This document shows, in pieces, positions 30,478 through 33,297 of a DNA stretch of 33,297 nt. The notes under the pieces are model-generated. The model did not search any database and had not been told where the DNA came from. It worked only from the letters and a program-made list of their open reading frames with translations. This DNA comes from Lachnospira sp. UBA4285 (GTDB lineage: Bacteria > Bacillota > Clostridia > Lachnospirales > Lachnospiraceae), in the NCBI GenBank assembly GCA_002394965.1, contig DGVL01000099.1, forward strand, positions 1 through 33,297, given 5' to 3'. Both the position numbers and the translations under genes were made by a program. The first letter of the stretch is position 1. Each line of letters opens with the position of its first letter.

Positions 30478-31434
30478 ATGGATACGATAGCAGTACTGAT
30501 ACCCTGTTACAACGAGGCCAGGACAATCCGGAAGGTCGTCACGGACTTCCGGAAGGCACTTCCGGACGCGACTGTGTATGTATATGACAATAACTCGACG
30601 GACGGCACGGCGCAGATCGCACAGGATGCCGGCGCCATCGTGCGCCACGAGTACATGCAGGGCAAGGGCAATGTGGTGCGCCGTATGTTTCGGGAGATCG
30701 ACGCAAACGTATACGTGATGGCCGACGGCGACGACACGTATCCGGCAGAATATGCGCCGAAGCTGGTCGAGCCGGTGCTGAAGCGCCATGCGGACATGGT
30801 TGTGGGTGACAGGCTTTCGTCCACGTACTTTGAGGAGAACAAGCGGCCGTTCCACAACTTCGGCAATGCCATCGTGCGCAGTATGATCAATCACCTGTTC
30901 CGGACGGACATCAAGGACATCATGACGGGATACCGGGCGTTCAGCTATGAGATGGTGAAGACGTTCCCGGTGATCTCCAAAGGCTTTGAAATCGAGACAG
31001 AGATGAGCATTCACGCCGCGGACAAGAATCTTCAGGTGGAGAATGTGGTCATCCCCTACCGGGACAGGCCGGAGGGAAGCGTCTCGAAGCTGAATACGTT
31101 TTCGGACGGCCGGAAGGTGATCGGAACAATCTTCCGGCTTCTGCGCACATACAAGCCGATGCGCTTCTTCGGCATTCTGGGACTGGTGCTCCTGATCCTG
31201 GGCGTGGTGTTCGTGATCCCGGTCTTTGCGGATTACATCGCCACGGGACTGGTGCGGCGCTTCCCGACGCTGATTGTGTGCGGCTTCTCGATCCTGACCT
31301 CAGTGATCTCTTTCTTCAGCGGTCTGGTTCTGCAGACAATCGCCTGGAAGAACCGGCAGGACTTCGAGCTGGCGTACAACGCGGCGGCAGAAGAGAAAAA
31401 AAGAAAGCATCAGAATCAGCCAGATGCCAGATGA
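30478..31434 (+). CDS. Membrane-anchored family 2 glycosyltransferase (dolichol-phosphate mannosyltransferase-like)
   Basis: This 318-residue protein has a GT2 domain (residues 1-215) opening VLIPCYNEARTIRKVV, with the NNSTDGT nucleotide segment and the metal-binding MADGDDTYPAEYA, followed by VGDRLSS and IMTGYRAFS. Two C-terminal transmembrane helices (about 228-250 and 262-288) hold it at the membrane. This arrangement matches enzymes that move a sugar from an NDP donor to polyprenyl phosphate. AAGGAAGAAGAAGG precedes ATG 30478. The neighbouring polysaccharide deacetylase suggests a role in cell-surface glycan synthesis, but the sugar cannot be stated. Confidence 0.9.
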   Translation: MDTIAVLIPCYNEARTIRKVVTDFRKALPDATVYVYDNNSTDGTAQIAQDAGAIVRHEYMQGKGNVVRRMFREIDANVYVMADGDDTYPAEYAPKLVEPVLKRHADMVVGDRLSSTYFEENKRPFHNFGNAIVRSMINHLFRTDIKDIMTGYRAFSYEMVKTFPVISKGFEIETEMSIHAADKNLQVENVVIPYRDRPEGSVSKLNTFSDGRKVIGTIFRLLRTYKPMRFFGILGLVLLILGVVFVIPVFADYIATGLVRRFPTLIVCGFSILTSVISFFSGLVLQTIAWKNRQDFELAYNAAAEEKKRKHQNQPDAR

Positions 31435-31468
31435 CAAGTGCTCACGCGTTTCCTGACGGAGGGGAAAA

Positions 31469-32551
31469 ATGGGACAGTTGGGCAGCGGACATAGTGAAGA
31501 ATTCTTAAAGAGACGAAGAGAACAGGAACAGATGAGAAAAGAAAGGCGCAGAAAGCGGCTGATTGCTCTCGGTCTGGCGGCAATTCTCCTGGTGTGTACC
31601 GGGACGATTGCCGGTGTTTCCGGTGCTGTGTCATCAGGAAAACAGAAAGCACAGATGCCGGATGTGTCGGAGCGTGTCCCGGAGCGCACGGCGGGTGGCG
31701 GACAGCCGGCGTCGTCATCTGACAGCGCGAAGAATACTGCGGGGGCAGTGGAGGCCGAAACCCTGACAGAGGGGGAGACCACGCCTCCGGAAACGGATAT
31801 GCAGACTGAAACCGCTGCCACAGAGGGAATCGAGGAAACCGTTGCACCCGATGCAGGACAGGCAGAGGTACAGACATCAGAAGAGCAGACACAGGCCGCA
31901 CCTTCCGGGGACGGCACAAAGGTCGTTTATCTGACATTTGATGACGGTCCGTCGACGATCACAGAACCGCTTCTTGACATGCTGGACACGTGCGGCGTGA
32001 AGGCGACGTTCTTTGATGTCGGCATCCGCATAGAGCAGTACCCGGATCTGGCAGTGGAGACGCTGAACAGAGGTCACGTCATAGGGCTTCATTCCTATGA
32101 CCATGACTACAGCCATGTCTACAGTTCACTGGATGGTTTCGCCGATTCGACGCTCAAAGCGCAGGCGGCGCTGAGAGATGCGACCGGCGTCACGAGTTAT
32201 CTGTACCGGTTCCCTGGCGGATCAAGTAACCTCGTCCACCAGAAGTTCGGGAGTCTCACGATGACGGCGTGCGCAAACTGGCTGACGGACAATGGTTTCA
32301 CCTATGACGACTGGAACGTCAGCTCGGGGGATGCCAACGAGACACCATACACAGCGGATGAGATCGCCGACATGGTGATTCAGGGCGTGGGAGACAAGGA
32401 CACGGCGGTCGTTCTTATGCACAACATCGAGGGCAAGGAATCCACGATCGACGCACTCCCCAGGATCGTAGACACGCTCAGAGAGAAAGGGTATACATTC
32501 GGCACACTGTCTGCGGGAGGCGAGACGGTCCATCATCATCTGGCAGACTGA
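31469..32551 (+). CDS. Polysaccharide deacetylase (NodB homology domain), membrane-anchored
   Basis: This 360-residue protein has a basic cytoplasmic N-terminus, a transmembrane helix (about 31-50), a low-complexity Thr/Glu/Ala stalk (55-147) and a C-terminal NodB domain outside the cell. All catalytic motifs are present: TFDDGP (156-161, metal Asp159), His208-x3-His212 (HSYDH), RFPGG (247-251), Asp281-Trp282 and His318 (LMHN). It should remove acetyl groups from N-acetylglucosamine-type sugars, most likely peptidoglycan, which can give lysozyme resistance; poly-GlcNAc or another glycan is also possible. GGAGGGG precedes ATG 31469. It ends the unit with AKR and GT2 genes. Confidence 0.93.
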   Translation: MGQLGSGHSEEFLKRRREQEQMRKERRRKRLIALGLAAILLVCTGTIAGVSGAVSSGKQKAQMPDVSERVPERTAGGGQPASSSDSAKNTAGAVEAETLTEGETTPPETDMQTETAATEGIEETVAPDAGQAEVQTSEEQTQAAPSGDGTKVVYLTFDDGPSTITEPLLDMLDTCGVKATFFDVGIRIEQYPDLAVETLNRGHVIGLHSYDHDYSHVYSSLDGFADSTLKAQAALRDATGVTSYLYRFPGGSSNLVHQKFGSLTMTACANWLTDNGFTYDDWNVSSGDANETPYTADEIADMVIQGVGDKDTAVVLMHNIEGKESTIDALPRIVDTLREKGYTFGTLSAGGETVHHHLAD

Positions 32552-32626
32552 CGCAGCGAAGACGGACAGCCTGCCGCGGCGCCGGAAAAGTCGGAAATAC
32601 GAACAGACTTGTGTAAGTATTTACAG

Positions 32627-32655
32627 TAGCCAGTCAAAGGCACCTGCGGTATAAT
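32627..32655 (+). promoter_or_regulatory. Candidate promoter overlapping the terminator
   Basis: A perfect TATAAT (32650-32655) lies in the loop of the terminator, with TAGCCA (4/6) 17 nt upstream at 32627. It would start transcription near 32662, in the right arm, and serve the isomerase gene. Confidence 0.45.
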
Positions 32656-32672
32656 TACAGCAGGTGTTTTTT
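32641..32672 (+). terminator. Intrinsic terminator after the deacetylase
   Basis: A 7-bp stem (CACCTGC 32641-32647, GCAGGTG 32660-32666) with a 12-nt loop is followed by six T. Confidence 0.85.
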
Positions 32673-32723
32673 AATTGCGGTCTGCCGCGTAACAGCAGGC
32701 CAGTAAAAGGAGAACTTGAGAAG

Positions 32724-33297
32724 ATGCTAGTTGACACAAAGGCAAGAGTAGGTGTGTTCTCCATCGCTCTGGGAGCATATCTTCCGCAGTTCCCGCAGCT
32801 TGTCCCGGAATTTGAGGGACAGTATGCGGCATTCAAGAAGACAATCCCGGACAGCGTGGAGCTGATCGACGGGGGAATGGTCACGACCAAGGAACAGGCC
32901 ATGGCAGCGGGCGACAAGTTCCGCGCTGCCGACGTCGATCTTGTATTCCTGCAGATGCTCACATACGCGACCTCGTACAATGTGCTTCCGGCCGTGAGAG
33001 ATCTGGATGTTCCGGTTGTCATCGTAAATGTCCAGAAGAAAAAAGCTCCGGACTACGCGAATACAGACATCCCGACGTGGCTCGGGACATTGTATGCATG
33101 CGGCGCTACGGGCGAGGCCGTGGCGGATCTTGAGAGAGCCGGAAAGCGCCATGCCATGATCACGGGCGTGGTCGAGGGCGGCGATCCGCAGGTTCAGAGC
33201 GAAATTGATGACTGGTGCCGCGCGGCCCAGGTCAGAAGGAGATTCCGCGATACCAACCTGGCTCAGATCGGAAGACCGTACCCGGGCATGATGGACC
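32724..33297 (+). CDS. L-fucose/L-arabinose isomerase family protein, 3' end cut by window
   Basis: An open frame begins at ATG 32724, behind AAGGAG (32707-32712, a long 11-nt spacing), and runs off the end without a stop; 191 residues are visible. The N-terminus (ARVGVFSIALGAYLPQFPQL) and the segments GGMVTTKEQAMAAGDKFRAADVDLVFLQMLTYATSYNVLP and VPVVIVNVQKK match the N-terminal Rossmann-like domains of the L-arabinose/L-fucose isomerase fold. These enzymes convert an aldose to a ketose with Mn2+, but their metal ligands lie in the missing C-terminal part, so the sugar and even catalytic activity are open. Confidence 0.85.
   Translation, partial: MLVDTKARVGVFSIALGAYLPQFPQLVPEFEGQYAAFKKTIPDSVELIDGGMVTTKEQAMAAGDKFRAADVDLVFLQMLTYATSYNVLPAVRDLDVPVVIVNVQKKKAPDYANTDIPTWLGTLYACGATGEAVADLERAGKRHAMITGVVEGGDPQVQSEIDDWCRAAQVRRRFRDTNLAQIGRPYPGMMD

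Noticed and set aside
1..33297. CRISPR arrays, tRNA or rRNA genes, transposases, phage genes
   Set aside because: No regularly spaced repeats, cloverleaf-like or ribosomal RNA segments, or transposase/integrase proteins were seen by reading; small tRNA genes could still be missed without a covariance search.

Overview
The window looks like chromosomal DNA from a fairly GC-rich member of the Clostridia, most likely a gut Lachnospiraceae-type organism. The sequence reasons are AGGAGG-type ribosome binding sites, occasional TTG/GTG starts, intrinsic terminators after most units, a T-box leader in front of the trp operon, and family members typical of that group (AspT-like antiporter, Fe-S old-yellow-enzyme homologue, FtsX-type ABC fusion, TVP38/VTT protein, PrsW). 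No rRNA, tRNA, CRISPR array, phage gene or insertion sequence was seen. The genus is inference.

Layout. 1-2835: the end of an oligopeptide ABC importer operon, with a truncated OppF-type ATPase and then the substrate-binding lipoprotein, closed by a terminator. The binding protein is the most striking object here. Its conserved C-terminal tail (about 79 residues) sits at the N-terminus, directly behind the lipoprotein signal and linker, and the protein stops where that tail should begin, so it reads as a natural circular permutation. 2874-4127: a small unit with a consensus sigma-A promoter, a Dabb-domain protein and an AraC-type regulator. 4253-10912: a five-gene cluster of amidohydrolase/decarboxylase-like enzyme, AspT-type antiporter, Fe-S OYE, SDR and FrdA-like FAD enzyme. 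It looks like an uncharacterised pathway for uptake and reduction of a small unsaturated acid.

10963-15285: Wzx-like flippase and PrsW protease, then RidA, an extended SDR and a Nudix hydrolase, ending in a bidirectional terminator. 15315-18737 (minus): an 1140-residue ABC ATPase-FtsX fusion. 18921-20306: a MATE transporter whose stop codon lies inside the -35 box of the trp promoter. 20303-27272: T-box leader and the whole tryptophan operon in the order trpD-trpC-trpFB-trpA-trpE-trpG, a rotation of the usual EGDCFBA order, with trpF and trpB fused in frame. 27288-28661: a second MATE transporter. 28685-29422 (minus): a TVP38/VTT membrane protein. 29598-32551: aldo/keto reductase, membrane-anchored GT2 glycosyltransferase and NodB-type polysaccharide deacetylase. 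32724 to the end: the start of an L-fucose/L-arabinose isomerase-family protein that runs off the window.

Together, most of the window is ordinary biosynthesis, transport and envelope maintenance. The features that stand out are the permuted binding protein, the reductive cluster with its own regulator, and the rearranged and partly fused trp operon.
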